Source: a virus. Taken from it: a stretch of DNA of 64,000 nt. The stretch covers positions 1-64,000 of the IMG/VR virus record IMGVR_UViG_3300025379_000005; one strand, 5' to 3'. Below are positions 19,211 through 28,679 of the stretch, one piece after another. The translations under genes and the position numbers were made by a program. The first letter of the stretch is position 1, and each line of letters opens with the position of its first letter. The notes under the pieces were generated by a model. It had not been told where the DNA came from, ran no database searches, and saw only the letters and a program-made list of their open reading frames with translations.

Positions 19211-19614
19211 ATCAGTATCTTCAGTATCACATTGAGATGGCCCTTGAAAGAGGGTTCTTTAACAAAGAAGTCTTAAGTGAAGTACAAGAAAAACTACTAT
19301 TAATTTCTCTTATCTTAAAGAAGAGAAAAAACCAAGAACTTGAAGAGTCAAAGTTTGAACAACAACTCTTAATTCACCGCCCAGAAGCTTACAAAGAATA
19401 TAAGAGGGCGAAAGAAGACCAACTTGAAGAGAATCTTGGTTACTCAGAAATTGTCTGGAAAACTCCAGAAACAGTTGAAGAGGCACAAGAAGTTCTTTCC
19501 GCAATTTCTAATGCTCACAAAGATCTTGAAAAAGATGAAGACTTTGAAAGAGACTTGGAACTCCTACAACAATTCCACGGTATAGATGTCTCCCAACTAG
19601 GAGAAGAAGAATAG
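18707..19614 (+). CDS. Tail assembly chaperone, -1 frameshift fusion (gpGT-like)
   Basis: A -1 slip at 19192-19198 joins the first 164 residues of the short product to 138 residues read from AGG at 19198 to the stop at 19612-19614, about 302 residues. The -1 frame is fully open from the slip (RWEVDQYLQYHIEMALERGF) into the second segment. The second segment's own first ATG (19237) has no ribosome site, so independent initiation is unlikely. This matches the G/GT arrangement of lambda and many long-tailed phages. Efficiency of slippage cannot be read from sequence. Confidence 0.82.
19192..19198 (+). promoter_or_regulatory. Programmed -1 ribosomal frameshift site
   Basis: The heptamer is C CCA AAA in the zero frame of the chaperone gene, a perfect X XXY YYZ slippery sequence. 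It sits 10 bases before the zero-frame stop. I see no strong downstream hairpin within 40 bases, so any stimulator is unidentified. Confidence 0.8.
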
Positions 19615-19621
19615 GATAAAA

Positions 19622-22093
19622 ATGGCAGACAATATTATGGGTGGGTACGGCTCATCAGATATTACAGCCAATATTGAACTCAATCTTAATAATATTGACC
19701 GTTCTACCCAAGATGCCGCTGCACTTGCTAGTCAATTAAAAGACTGGGGTTCAAGTATTGAAGCCGCAACTAAACAACTTCAAGACTATAATACTGCCCA
19801 GGGAGAAATGCTTGAAACTGCAGGGCAACTTGCAGAAACACAAGAAAGAATCCTAGAAGCCGCTAGGCAACTTAAAGAACTTTCAGCCTCATCAAATGTT
19901 AACTTCAGAGACATGGCACAAAATGCCCATGAAATTAACAGAGCAATTTCTGGTCTAAGTGGTGGTGGTGAAGGGTATACTCCAGGTGTTTCAAGTACAA
20001 CACCTGCTAGTGTAGTTGATGGTGGTGGTGCAAATGTTGGCTATGGTATGCCTGGTGCACCTGAAGCAACTGCTGCCGATTTTGGTATGTCGGGAGGGGG
20101 TAGTTTACTAGACAACTTGGTAACTGCCACTATGATGGGTAATACTGGTGGTGGAAAAGGTAGAAGAGGTAGTGGTAGAGCCAATGCTCCAGTAAGTACA
20201 AAAGGTATTTTAAGCCATGAAGAAATGCAAACTTCATATGGTGAGTCAATGGCTAAAAAAATGCTGGGTATTAATTATTGGATGCCTGGTGGTAAAGTAG
20301 CTGCTCTTGGTAGATACATTGATAGACTTTCAGGTGGTAGGGTAACTGAAGGATTAGGTGGTATGGTAAGTAGGCACCCACGTATTTTTGGTACCCCAGG
20401 TTCTGAGTTTGGTGGTCCAGGTTCTGGTGCTTTTACACAAGCTATGATGGAACAAGGTATTGGTCCAATGACTGCCGAACAAGCAGCCATGCTTCCTGAA
20501 AGTGTTGCTGCTAGTGTTATGCCAGAAATTGGAGGGGCTGCTATAGCTGCTGAAGCTGCAGGTGGTCTTGGAGTAGCTGGTAGTGCAGGTTTGCTAGGAG
20601 CACTTGGTAGTGCAGCAACTGCTCTTGCACCAGTTGCAGCTGCTGGTTATTTAGGTATGCAAGCTTACAATGCTTATGCTGCCTATGACCGACAAGGTCA
20701 AGTTCTTGGTAGTTTAACTGGTGAAAATAATGCTGGTAAAATGGTTGGTATGGAAACCAACGATTTTTTTAATACACTATTTAATCCACGTCTAAGTTAT
20801 GGTGCTGCTAAAGAAATTCAAATGACTGGACTTTCTGCTGGTTTTCAAGGAGATGTAAACGGTTTATTTAATGGTGGTACAGGTCCAAATGCAGGGTTAC
20901 TTGGCCAATACACAGGGTTTGCTAGTGGTGCATATCAACAATATGGTATGAGCCCACAAGAGAGTTTGCAAATGTTTAACTCTTCAGTAATTGCTGCCGG
21001 TGCTACTGTTCAACAATTAACTACTGCATTAAATGGACTAGCTAATACTAGTGCTACCACAGGTGCTAGTTTTTCTCAATTAAGAGCTAATTTTATTTAT
21101 TCTACAAATCTACTTGGTGGTCTTGGTTTTCAAGGTGCTATGGCAACAGACCTTGCTGCTGGTATTTCTCTTGCTAATGTAGGAAATTCACAAGCAAATA
21201 CTTATCTTAGACAACAAGATATTGGTGGTACAGGTATGATGCTTGAAACCATGCCAGGCCTTGCACTTACAGCACAAGCCGCTGGTATGTCATTTACACA
21301 AGCATTTTCTCAAATGGGTACACAAAGTGGTGCAGCAGCACTTGCTGGTGCAACCAATACTGCAGTTTTAAATGTTATTAAGAACAGTCTTGGAATTTAT
21401 CCTGGAATGCCAGGCCTTCAAGCTGCAATTGATAATAACCTATATCAAATTTATGTAATTCTTTCATCACTTATGCCAATGGGTCCTGATGGTAAGGGTG
21501 CTCAATGGACACCGCAAGCTGCAAGAGATTGGATAACTAAAGCAATGACAAATGGTGGTAGTGGAGAGAGTATATCTGGTGCAAGTGCTCAAAGTATTAC
21601 AAAATTGTATAATCAATTAACAGGCGGTAAAACAGGTGAAACAGGTATTACTAATTCAATTAGTGCAATAGCTGGAAAACTTGGAGCATCTGCTAATCTT
21701 TCAAAAACTGGTCTTACAGCAGAAGTAAATGTTGGTGGCAATTGGGAAACTCTTGGTTCTATACAATACGATAGTGCAAAGCAACAACAGCAAATATTCC
21801 AAGATATGCTTTCAGGTAAAGATAAACTTCGTACCATCCAATGGGGCCCACTTGGTCAAAAGCAATATGGTTCTTCTAAGTCTGTAGGAGATCTTTTTGG
21901 TGTTACAGCACTTCAAGGGATTAATAATGGTACATTAACTCAAAATCAAATGCAAATTGAACTTGGTCCAAGGGCAGCCGCTTTGTTTGAGTTAATTAAT
22001 AATCCACAAAAACTTACCAATGCACAACTTAAAATGCTTGCAGGCATGGGATTAGATGTCAATACTAGACAAAATACCGGTTGGATGCCATAA
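19622..22093 (+). CDS. Tape measure protein
   Basis: 823 residues, immediately after the chaperone pair. Residues 1-110 are a long amphipathic helix region (LASQLKDWGSSIEAATKQLQ; ETAGQLAETQERILEAARQL). Gly/Met-rich linkers follow, then Ala-rich hydrophobic segments near residues 300-350 (GGLGVAGSAGLLGALGSAAT) that could be membrane-active. No lysozyme domain is evident. By the usual rule of about 1.5 angstrom per residue, it would fit a tail of roughly 120 nm. It sets tail length and is ejected with the DNA. Confidence 0.8.
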   Translation: MADNIMGGYGSSDITANIELNLNNIDRSTQDAAALASQLKDWGSSIEAATKQLQDYNTAQGEMLETAGQLAETQERILEAARQLKELSASSNVNFRDMAQNAHEINRAISGLSGGGEGYTPGVSSTTPASVVDGGGANVGYGMPGAPEATAADFGMSGGGSLLDNLVTATMMGNTGGGKGRRGSGRANAPVSTKGILSHEEMQTSYGESMAKKMLGINYWMPGGKVAALGRYIDRLSGGRVTEGLGGMVSRHPRIFGTPGSEFGGPGSGAFTQAMMEQGIGPMTAEQAAMLPESVAASVMPEIGGAAIAAEAAGGLGVAGSAGLLGALGSAATALAPVAAAGYLGMQAYNAYAAYDRQGQVLGSLTGENNAGKMVGMETNDFFNTLFNPRLSYGAAKEIQMTGLSAGFQGDVNGLFNGGTGPNAGLLGQYTGFASGAYQQYGMSPQESLQMFNSSVIAAGATVQQLTTALNGLANTSATTGASFSQLRANFIYSTNLLGGLGFQGAMATDLAAGISLANVGNSQANTYLRQQDIGGTGMMLETMPGLALTAQAAGMSFTQAFSQMGTQSGAAALAGATNTAVLNVIKNSLGIYPGMPGLQAAIDNNLYQIYVILSSLMPMGPDGKGAQWTPQAARDWITKAMTNGGSGESISGASAQSITKLYNQLTGGKTGETGITNSISAIAGKLGASANLSKTGLTAEVNVGGNWETLGSIQYDSAKQQQQIFQDMLSGKDKLRTIQWGPLGQKQYGSSKSVGDLFGVTALQGINNGTLTQNQMQIELGPRAAALFELINNPQKLTNAQLKMLAGMGLDVNTRQNTGWMP

Positions 22094-22716
22094 TGACAAG
22101 TGTTGCTACCCTTACTTTAGGAAATACTCAAACAATAGCACTTCCATATAATCCTAATAATGTTATGTGGAACTATATTTTGAACAAACAAATAATTGAT
22201 ACTTACGGTGGTCGTGTAGTTCAAATACTTTCTGTTGCAACTCAACAAATGAACTTTTCTGGAGATGCAGGCAGTAGGCCTAAATTAATGTATTTGTTTT
22301 CTCAATTAAAGCAAATGCAAACTAATCAAATTCAATCAAAAGCAGCCGCCACACTTGTAATTCCTGCAAGTTTTGCTGAAAATGGAACTATTACTCAAAG
22401 TGTCTATATTGAAACAATTAACTTGGGAATTGATTATACAACTGTAACTCATCCTTATCAAATTGCTTTTCAAATAGAAGACAATAATGTTACCGACCAA
22501 TTGATAACAAAAACTTTAAAAGAAGTAGGCAATATTTTTAATTATTCTGCAGGTGTTGGTAATACTATAACAGGCCAACTAAACTTAGTTTATCAAGGAC
22601 TTGATTCAGTAAACCAACTGAGTGTTGCACAACTTGCTAACTCTTTTGCCGCAACTTCCAGTGATGCAAAAACAATTATAAATACCCCTAATGTAGGGTC
22701 AAGTTACAACGTATAA
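22093..22716 (+). CDS. Tail or baseplate protein following the tape measure
   Basis: 207 residues from the ATG at 22093 that overlaps the tape-measure stop (TAATG). Contains VMWNYILNKQIIDTYGGRVV and SRPKLMYLFSQLKQMQTNQI, then a beta-rich domain with ETINLGIDYTTVTHPYQIAF. The first part resembles the start of proteins found between tape measure and hub in actinophages. A distal tail or baseplate role is inferred from position only. Confidence 0.58.
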   Translation: MTSVATLTLGNTQTIALPYNPNNVMWNYILNKQIIDTYGGRVVQILSVATQQMNFSGDAGSRPKLMYLFSQLKQMQTNQIQSKAAATLVIPASFAENGTITQSVYIETINLGIDYTTVTHPYQIAFQIEDNNVTDQLITKTLKEVGNIFNYSAGVGNTITGQLNLVYQGLDSVNQLSVAQLANSFAATSSDAKTIINTPNVGSSYNV

Positions 22717-22717
22717 T

Positions 22718-22894
22718 ATGGCAGATTCAAAACCTATCAGTGATTGCTTAGTTTCAAAACCAATTTACTATCCAGATGAAGAAATTATTACTTGGAACGG
22801 TTTTGCATGGAGTAATAGTAAGGGTATCATTCTTCAAAGTCAAAACCCAAACCCTGCTTCTTCTTTTAATGATTGGTTGGGAAATCAACAATGA
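22718..22894 (+). CDS. Small tail-cluster protein, unknown
   Basis: 58 residues (ATG 22718, TGA 22892-22894), too short to stand out alone. It fills the gap exactly: it starts one base after the previous stop and its TGA overlaps the next ATG. Sequence includes SKPIYYPDEEIITWNGFAWS. No domain recognised. Confidence 0.6.
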   Translation: MADSKPISDCLVSKPIYYPDEEIITWNGFAWSNSKGIILQSQNPNPASSFNDWLGNQQ

Positions 22895-23733
22895 CAAATG
22901 CAGCTAATAATTATTTAAATAGAGGTGGTAATTCTAATATTGTCCTTTCAACAGGTTCTGATATTAAAGGAAATTTAATTACAACTACTTATGATTTATG
23001 GATTACTAACTTTTCTACATCTGCACAAACTCAATTTGCTAGTGCTCAGACACACCAATCAATTGTTTGGGTTCCAATTCGTAGATCTGAAATGATGATT
23101 AGTTTTGGTATTGACTGGCCATTACAAGTAACTGGAAATACAACCGCTGGTAAATATGATTACAACGGTTTTCAAGCAATGCAACAATTCCATAATGATT
23201 TAAGGGCACATCAAAAGTTGAGCGCAACAACTTCTGTTAGTCCTCCACCTATGAATTTTACTTATTTCAATAATTACTACCCTGTTGATGCAGCTGCAAA
23301 TACTACCAACCTTGACATAACTTCTAGACCAGGTTCTACTTATTCAACTGCTAAAGCAAATAGTTTGGTTAATAATAATCTTTCAAGGATTATTGATTAT
23401 ACCCAACTTACAAATACTGCAACAGGTCCAGATTATAAAGCAAGTAATCCTGTTCAAAGCAATTTGCAATTACAACCATTACAATATCAAGGATGGATTT
23501 TACAAGTTGCTAAAGAATATGACCGTTTTAAAGCAGTTTATTCTGTTCAATATGTAATGAATGTATTAACTCCTCAAAATGGTAATAATGATATTCCTTC
23601 AAGTATTGTAGTTAAAGGTAACTTGTCACAACTTAGACCAACCGCTAATACTGTCCTTCAACAAGGTCAAAATTGGACCAGGGTAAATATAACCATGGGT
23701 AATGGAATCAATATAGATGGGATTCCAGGATGA
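22891..23733 (+). CDS. Tail or baseplate structural protein
   Basis: 280 residues from the ATG at 22891 (ATGA overlap with the small gene before). Beta-rich, with THQSIVWVPIRRSEMMISFG and LQYQGWILQVAKEYDRFKAV. It contains no enzyme motif. Its last codon overlaps the hub gene start (ATGA), so it is translated together with the hub; a tail-tip role is inferred. Confidence 0.58.
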   Translation: MTNAANNYLNRGGNSNIVLSTGSDIKGNLITTTYDLWITNFSTSAQTQFASAQTHQSIVWVPIRRSEMMISFGIDWPLQVTGNTTAGKYDYNGFQAMQQFHNDLRAHQKLSATTSVSPPPMNFTYFNNYYPVDAAANTTNLDITSRPGSTYSTAKANSLVNNNLSRIIDYTQLTNTATGPDYKASNPVQSNLQLQPLQYQGWILQVAKEYDRFKAVYSVQYVMNVLTPQNGNNDIPSSIVVKGNLSQLRPTANTVLQQGQNWTRVNITMGNGINIDGIPG

Positions 23734-26700
23734 CGGCTTCAAAAACTACAGGAACTTATTTTTATTCACCAGATATAAAAATTTTTGTAAAGAGTTCTTC
23801 AAAGAAAGACAAAGACGGTAATTTTGAAATTATAGATGTTTCAGAAGATATAACCAACTTTTCAATTACTAGACAAACAAATTCTACAAGTAATGCAAAT
23901 TTTACTTTAGTAAATAAAGGGTGGAAGTACACACTTCCTCCTGAGTCTATAGCAAGTGGTCAAACATCACTCCCTATAGAAACAATGGACCAAGTAGTTA
24001 TATATCTAAAAAGAGATACTTATCTACAATATTTTACAGGTTATATAACTAATGCTCCTATAATTACTTTAGTCCCTCAACCGGTAACTTTTGAGGCACA
24101 ATGCACTATTTATAAAATTCAAAACAGTTTTTGGGATGTTAATAACCTTTCCTTCCAGTCATTAATGCCTGGTATGCTTATGGCCTCAACATCTGATGCT
24201 TCAAAATGGGGTGATGGTGGTGCAGCTCAAGGTATTGTTAATGTACTTTCTAATGTTGTAGGAATCCCATTGCCTAACATTCATGTTGCATCTATACCTT
24301 CAGGTTGGATAGCAAATGCTGCTCAAACATACAATTTTTTAATTAATACAAACACCCCTTATGTATCTCAAGACGGTGCTCAAACATTGATGCAAGCACT
24401 TGATGGTGCCGGAATTATTAGTGGTAATAACTTAATTGGTACCGGTATTAATAAAACAAATATTACTTATAGTGGTTTAGATCCTACCCAAATTCAAGCA
24501 GTTACAATTCCTAACGGTGTATCAACAAATGCTGTTATGGCACCGGGTACACTACTTAATGGTGCTCAAGGTGGTGCATTAGGATACACAATCCCTAACG
24601 GACCAACTGGTATTATTGCTCAAACTGTATCAGTTAAAGATGTTTGGGATTATTATTCAAATGGTAGTAATAAGCCTCAACCTGTTTCTGCTGATAGGCA
24701 AGATCCAGATTATTGGTGTGTAATTTCTTGGCCTTATTTTACTAGTAATATTGGTAATGCAGCTGAAGCGGCAAATTGGCTTGGTGGTCAAGGTTCTGGT
24801 TGGGATAATGGTAGACCTATACTTGTTACTAGTATTGCAAATGCTAAACAAGTTGTAGTTAAAGCAAGTATTGCAGGTAACACAGCAAACAATATTGTTC
24901 TTAGTAGAGCCGCATGGGAATACCTAGCAGGGACACCGGTTACCCAAAATGTTGGGAAGCATAAAACTTCTACTGGTACTTCTACTACTGGTGATTTTTA
25001 TTTGTCAAATAATATCAGGGTAACCCTAGCATGGGCAGACCCTACAAAAGTTCATGAAGGTCCTCAGGATACTACAACCCTTGTTAGTCAACTTCAAAGT
25101 TACGGTTATTCATTAGGCGATACACTTGCTCAAGGTGGTACTACAACTAGTCAAACAGTTAACCAAGGTGGGCAACTTTCAACAACAACTACAAGTTCTA
25201 CAGGTGATACTAATACTGTAGTTACAAAGAACACACCAAGTAGTGCAAACAACTCAGGTGGTCCTCCTCCTTGGAACAAAGCTCCAATATCCCCTTGGAG
25301 ATATGACAATAGTACTTCTTGGGCTCACTTATGTTTACTATATGGTGGCTTCCCAAACACTGATAATAATGCCGCTCTCATTAATCTTTGGATTACACTA
25401 GAAAATGCTGATAACTGGGCTTGTTATTACAATCCTCTTGGTGATACAGATACTAGTTTAGGCTCTGCTGTAGGTAGAGGTGGTACACCAGGTGCTGCTT
25501 TTCAATCACTTGATGCTGCAGCTCAATGGTGGGGTTATAAAATGAATACCTCAATTTATTGGGCAATTGGTGCAGTATTTGATAGTAGGCCTAGATATTC
25601 TAATGGTACATACACTCCTACCAAAAAATATGATAGTAACAAAAAATTAATACCAGACATACCATTGCCTAGTGCTAATACACCTGGTGCACCAAAAGAT
25701 TTAGGTAGTGCAATTAACATTTTTAAAACTGCAGTTCAAGCATGCCCTTGGGATGGTGGTCACTATCAACACAAAGCAGCAGGAACTTGGGGTGTAGGAA
25801 GCACTAATCCTAGGGCATACACAAATCCTGGTATTTGGGTTCCAACACCTTATGGTACATGGAAAGGTGGCCCTGCATCTACAGGAACTGTAAACAACCC
25901 AACAAATGGTAATCTTCCTACAACAGCTACCAATACTGGAACAAACTTTAATATAACTTTTCAACCACCACAGATTGACCAAAATACATTAGCACTTATT
26001 GGTACACCAAGAGCATTTGTTACAGACCAACCTGTACTTCAAAGTGTTGCAACAATGGTGCAAAGTAGTTTGAGGCAATTTCAAAGTGCTCCTAATGGTG
26101 ACTTCTTAGCATGGTTCCCAGATTATTTTGGTCTTTACGGTCAAGCACCCTCACTAAGTGTCCATGATATAGAAATTATTGATTTTACTATTTACCATGA
26201 TGACACTAAATTAGTAACTCACATTGCAGTTAGTGGTGACCAAGTAAACTTAGGAACAAGTGTTGGTTTAGTTGATTGGATGCAAAGTAACGGTATTATT
26301 TCTGTTCAAATACCAGAAATTATGGCAATATTATTTGGTTTTGCAACTGCAGATAGTCCCAATGCAACAACTACCGCACTAGATGCTCTTTACAAACAAT
26401 TAGGAAGAAATTTTGCAAATAATTTTCTTGCTAGATACGGTATGAGGCCTCTTGTTCAAGAACAACCAATGATTCGTAGTCATGTCACAGAATTTATGTA
26501 TGCCTGGCAATTGTTTATGCAAAGTTGGGCAAATCAATATTCTTCAACAATTAGACTTTCATTTATGCCTGAACTTTATCCTGGTATGAGGATTAGGCTT
26601 GAAGACCATGGTATTGAAGTCTACGTTCAAAGTGTTCAACATCAAGGTGATAGAGCAAGTGGTTTTTATACAATTGCAAATGTTACTTGTCCAGTTTATA

Positions 26701-26762
26701 GGAAAACATTAACAAGTAAACCTTCATTACTTCATTATGGTTTCCCACCACAAGTAGGTTAA
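23730..26762 (+). CDS. Baseplate hub with two peptidoglycan-directed-looking domains
   Basis: 1010 residues. Residues 1-150 match the first hub domain: DVSEDITNFSITRQTNSTSN, then YLKRDTYLQYFTGYI and PQPVTFEAQCTIYKIQNSFW. Residues about 300-445 resemble an RlpA-like double-psi barrel (GRPILVTSIANAKQVVVKAS ... IRVTLAWADP), though the usual catalytic Asp is not obvious. Residues about 520-620 resemble a lysozyme- or transglycosylase-like fold (LINLWITLENADNWACYYNP with Glu558). The C-terminal part (LYPGMRIRLEDHGIEVYVQS) closes the hub. Such tail-tip enzymes open the cell wall at DNA entry. The hub call is firm; enzymatic activity is inference. Confidence 0.74.
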   Translation: MTASKTTGTYFYSPDIKIFVKSSSKKDKDGNFEIIDVSEDITNFSITRQTNSTSNANFTLVNKGWKYTLPPESIASGQTSLPIETMDQVVIYLKRDTYLQYFTGYITNAPIITLVPQPVTFEAQCTIYKIQNSFWDVNNLSFQSLMPGMLMASTSDASKWGDGGAAQGIVNVLSNVVGIPLPNIHVASIPSGWIANAAQTYNFLINTNTPYVSQDGAQTLMQALDGAGIISGNNLIGTGINKTNITYSGLDPTQIQAVTIPNGVSTNAVMAPGTLLNGAQGGALGYTIPNGPTGIIAQTVSVKDVWDYYSNGSNKPQPVSADRQDPDYWCVISWPYFTSNIGNAAEAANWLGGQGSGWDNGRPILVTSIANAKQVVVKASIAGNTANNIVLSRAAWEYLAGTPVTQNVGKHKTSTGTSTTGDFYLSNNIRVTLAWADPTKVHEGPQDTTTLVSQLQSYGYSLGDTLAQGGTTTSQTVNQGGQLSTTTTSSTGDTNTVVTKNTPSSANNSGGPPPWNKAPISPWRYDNSTSWAHLCLLYGGFPNTDNNAALINLWITLENADNWACYYNPLGDTDTSLGSAVGRGGTPGAAFQSLDAAAQWWGYKMNTSIYWAIGAVFDSRPRYSNGTYTPTKKYDSNKKLIPDIPLPSANTPGAPKDLGSAINIFKTAVQACPWDGGHYQHKAAGTWGVGSTNPRAYTNPGIWVPTPYGTWKGGPASTGTVNNPTNGNLPTTATNTGTNFNITFQPPQIDQNTLALIGTPRAFVTDQPVLQSVATMVQSSLRQFQSAPNGDFLAWFPDYFGLYGQAPSLSVHDIEIIDFTIYHDDTKLVTHIAVSGDQVNLGTSVGLVDWMQSNGIISVQIPEIMAILFGFATADSPNATTTALDALYKQLGRNFANNFLARYGMRPLVQEQPMIRSHVTEFMYAWQLFMQSWANQYSSTIRLSFMPELYPGMRIRLEDHGIEVYVQSVQHQGDRASGFYTIANVTCPVYRKTLTSKPSLLHYGFPPQVG

Positions 26763-26764
26763 TT

Positions 26765-28192
26765 ATGGTACTTAATGCTAATTCTACAGTTGTTACAACA
26801 AATAGACGAGTAACTATATTAAATGACCCTTATATAAACCCACTTAATAGTCTTCTTTGGACTACAGGGCAAGACAATAGAGGTTTTCAATATCAAATTG
26901 CATTGGATGTTTTGCCTGCCGGTGTAACTTCAGACATGATTAAACAAGGTCAAACTTGGTTTATTGAAAATACAACTACTGCATATAGATTAAGTCGTTA
27001 TGTAGGCCAAATTAGTGTTAGTACAATTAACGGTGTTACTATTAGTGGTGTACCAACTTCTACTGGACAAATTCTCACTTCAACTAGTATAAGCGGTGCT
27101 ATCTGGTCATCTTCAGTTTCAGTTAGTGGATTACCTGGTCCAACAATTAGTGGTTACATACTTGCTTTAAGTGGTACAACACCTACCTGGACTGCTCAAT
27201 ATCCTGTTGGTATTAGTGGTCAAGTATTAACTTTAAGTGGTACAGTCCCAACGCCTGTTTGGCAAACACCAAGTGCAGGTGCAGGTATTCCTGCCGGAAC
27301 AGTTATTGATTTTGCAGGTCCTTCAGCAAATGTACCTACAGGTTATTTAATTTGTGATGGTGCAAGTTATAGTACAACAATTTACGCTACTCTATTTTCC
27401 GCAATTGCCTATACTTGGGGTGGTTCTGGTGCAAGTTTTAATGTTCCAGACTTAAGAGGTAAAGTTACAATTGGAGTTAGTGGAACAGCATATCCTCTTG
27501 CTGCACTTGGCGGAGAGTTTATGCACACACTCCAAAGTGGAGAAACTCCTCTCAATGTCCACACTCATACCTTTACAGTCCCAAGTTCTACAGGAACAAC
27601 TAGTACAGGTACAAGTTCTAGTGTAAGTCTTAGTATCCCAGGTAGTACTTATAGTACAGGAACTGGTACCACAGGTTCAACTACTACTGTAGCGGCTGCT
27701 GGTACTATTGGTTCAGGAAGTACAGGAAGTGGTACTGCTAATATTAGTGCTAGTACAAGTGTAAGTATATCAGATCCTGGTCACACACATAGTGCTGGAT
27801 CTTATGCTTTTATGGTATACAATACTGGTGGTGGTGGAAACCTTTATGGTAGCGGAACCCCTAGTAATCACTTTGGTACTGCTAACCCAACTCAATCTGC
27901 AACAACAGGTATTACTTCTAGTGCTACTACTTCTGCTAGTGACTCTGGTCACACCCACAGTCTATCTGGTGCAAGTTTTACTGTACCTTCACTCACTGTC
28001 AATAGTGCTTCTATACCTGCACTTTCTATTCCTGCAATGACTGTTGGTGGTAGTGTAGCTATTCCTGGTCTTAATTTTACAGTTCCTGCTCAAACCGGAC
28101 TTAACACCAGTAACAACACCGCAATTACTAGTGTTTCAGGTCACAATAATATGCAGCCATATGCTGTAGTTTACAAGATTATCAAGACTTAA
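26765..28192 (+). CDS. Tail-collar-domain fibre protein
   Basis: 475 residues. Residues about 180-265 are a phage tail collar domain: GTVIDFAG, GYLICDGASY, YATLFSAIAYTWG and FNVPDLRGKVTIG. The rest is Ser/Thr/Gly-rich, with several H-T-H motifs (NVHTHTFTVP, GHTHSAG, GHTHSLSG) and the closing GHNNMQPYAVVYKIIK. H-x-H motifs in short fibres often bind metal along the trimer axis, as in T4 gp37. Likely a short tail fibre attached to the baseplate. Confidence 0.82.
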   Translation: MVLNANSTVVTTNRRVTILNDPYINPLNSLLWTTGQDNRGFQYQIALDVLPAGVTSDMIKQGQTWFIENTTTAYRLSRYVGQISVSTINGVTISGVPTSTGQILTSTSISGAIWSSSVSVSGLPGPTISGYILALSGTTPTWTAQYPVGISGQVLTLSGTVPTPVWQTPSAGAGIPAGTVIDFAGPSANVPTGYLICDGASYSTTIYATLFSAIAYTWGGSGASFNVPDLRGKVTIGVSGTAYPLAALGGEFMHTLQSGETPLNVHTHTFTVPSSTGTTSTGTSSSVSLSIPGSTYSTGTGTTGSTTTVAAAGTIGSGSTGSGTANISASTSVSISDPGHTHSAGSYAFMVYNTGGGGNLYGSGTPSNHFGTANPTQSATTGITSSATTSASDSGHTHSLSGASFTVPSLTVNSASIPALSIPAMTVGGSVAIPGLNFTVPAQTGLNTSNNTAITSVSGHNNMQPYAVVYKIIKT

Positions 28193-28223
28193 TGTACTCA
28201 ACATCTAAACTTAAGGAAGTAAT

Positions 28224-28679
28224 ATGAAAAGCATGCAAGTTTCCAATGGGGATCTTGTACTAGATAGTGGTGGAAGACTTCAATTTGTTGTAGGCTCTAA
28301 CAAATTAGTCCAAGACTTAGCACTCTGGTTAGAAGAACAATACGGTATTGGCTATACTACACCAAACTTTGGTAGTACACTTTATTCAATGATTGGTGGG
28401 CCAATCACTTCTAGTACCTTATCTCAAGTTCAAGCAGAAATTCAAAGAATAATTTCACTTTATTCTGCCCAGCAACTTCAAAATCTTCAAAACCTTCAAC
28501 AAAGTTCTCAATTAAGTTACTATAACAAGTCTGAAATTATTCAAAGTGTTGGAGACATAACTGTTCTACAAGGAACTGGTTTTATAAATGCTACTGTTGC
28601 TATTTCTACTTTAAATGGCCAACAATTTGCACTAAATCTATTAATCACACCAAACGGAATACAGGTTAACAATGGCTGA
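28224..28679 (+). CDS. Baseplate wedge protein, gp25-like
   Basis: 151 residues, ribosome site AAGGAAG. N-terminal SNGDLVLDSGGRLQFVVGSN and LVQDLALWLEEQYGIGYTTP match the gp25/W-like family, which starts sheath assembly on the wedge. The family's usual E-P-R motif is not conserved. A weak promoter-like pair (TTTACA, 17 bases, TGTACT) lies upstream at 28170-28198. It overlaps the next gene by 8 bases. Confidence 0.72.
   Translation: MKSMQVSNGDLVLDSGGRLQFVVGSNKLVQDLALWLEEQYGIGYTTPNFGSTLYSMIGGPITSSTLSQVQAEIQRIISLYSAQQLQNLQNLQQSSQLSYYNKSEIIQSVGDITVLQGTGFINATVAISTLNGQQFALNLLITPNGIQVNNG

Noticed and set aside
19237-19614. Separate gene for the second tail chaperone
   Set aside because: Its ATG lacks a ribosome site and the frame is open back to the slippery site; it is treated as the frameshift segment.
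22712-22717. TATAAT before the small tail gene
   Set aside because: No -35 17 bases upstream; it arises from the stop codon context and lies in a continuous late unit.
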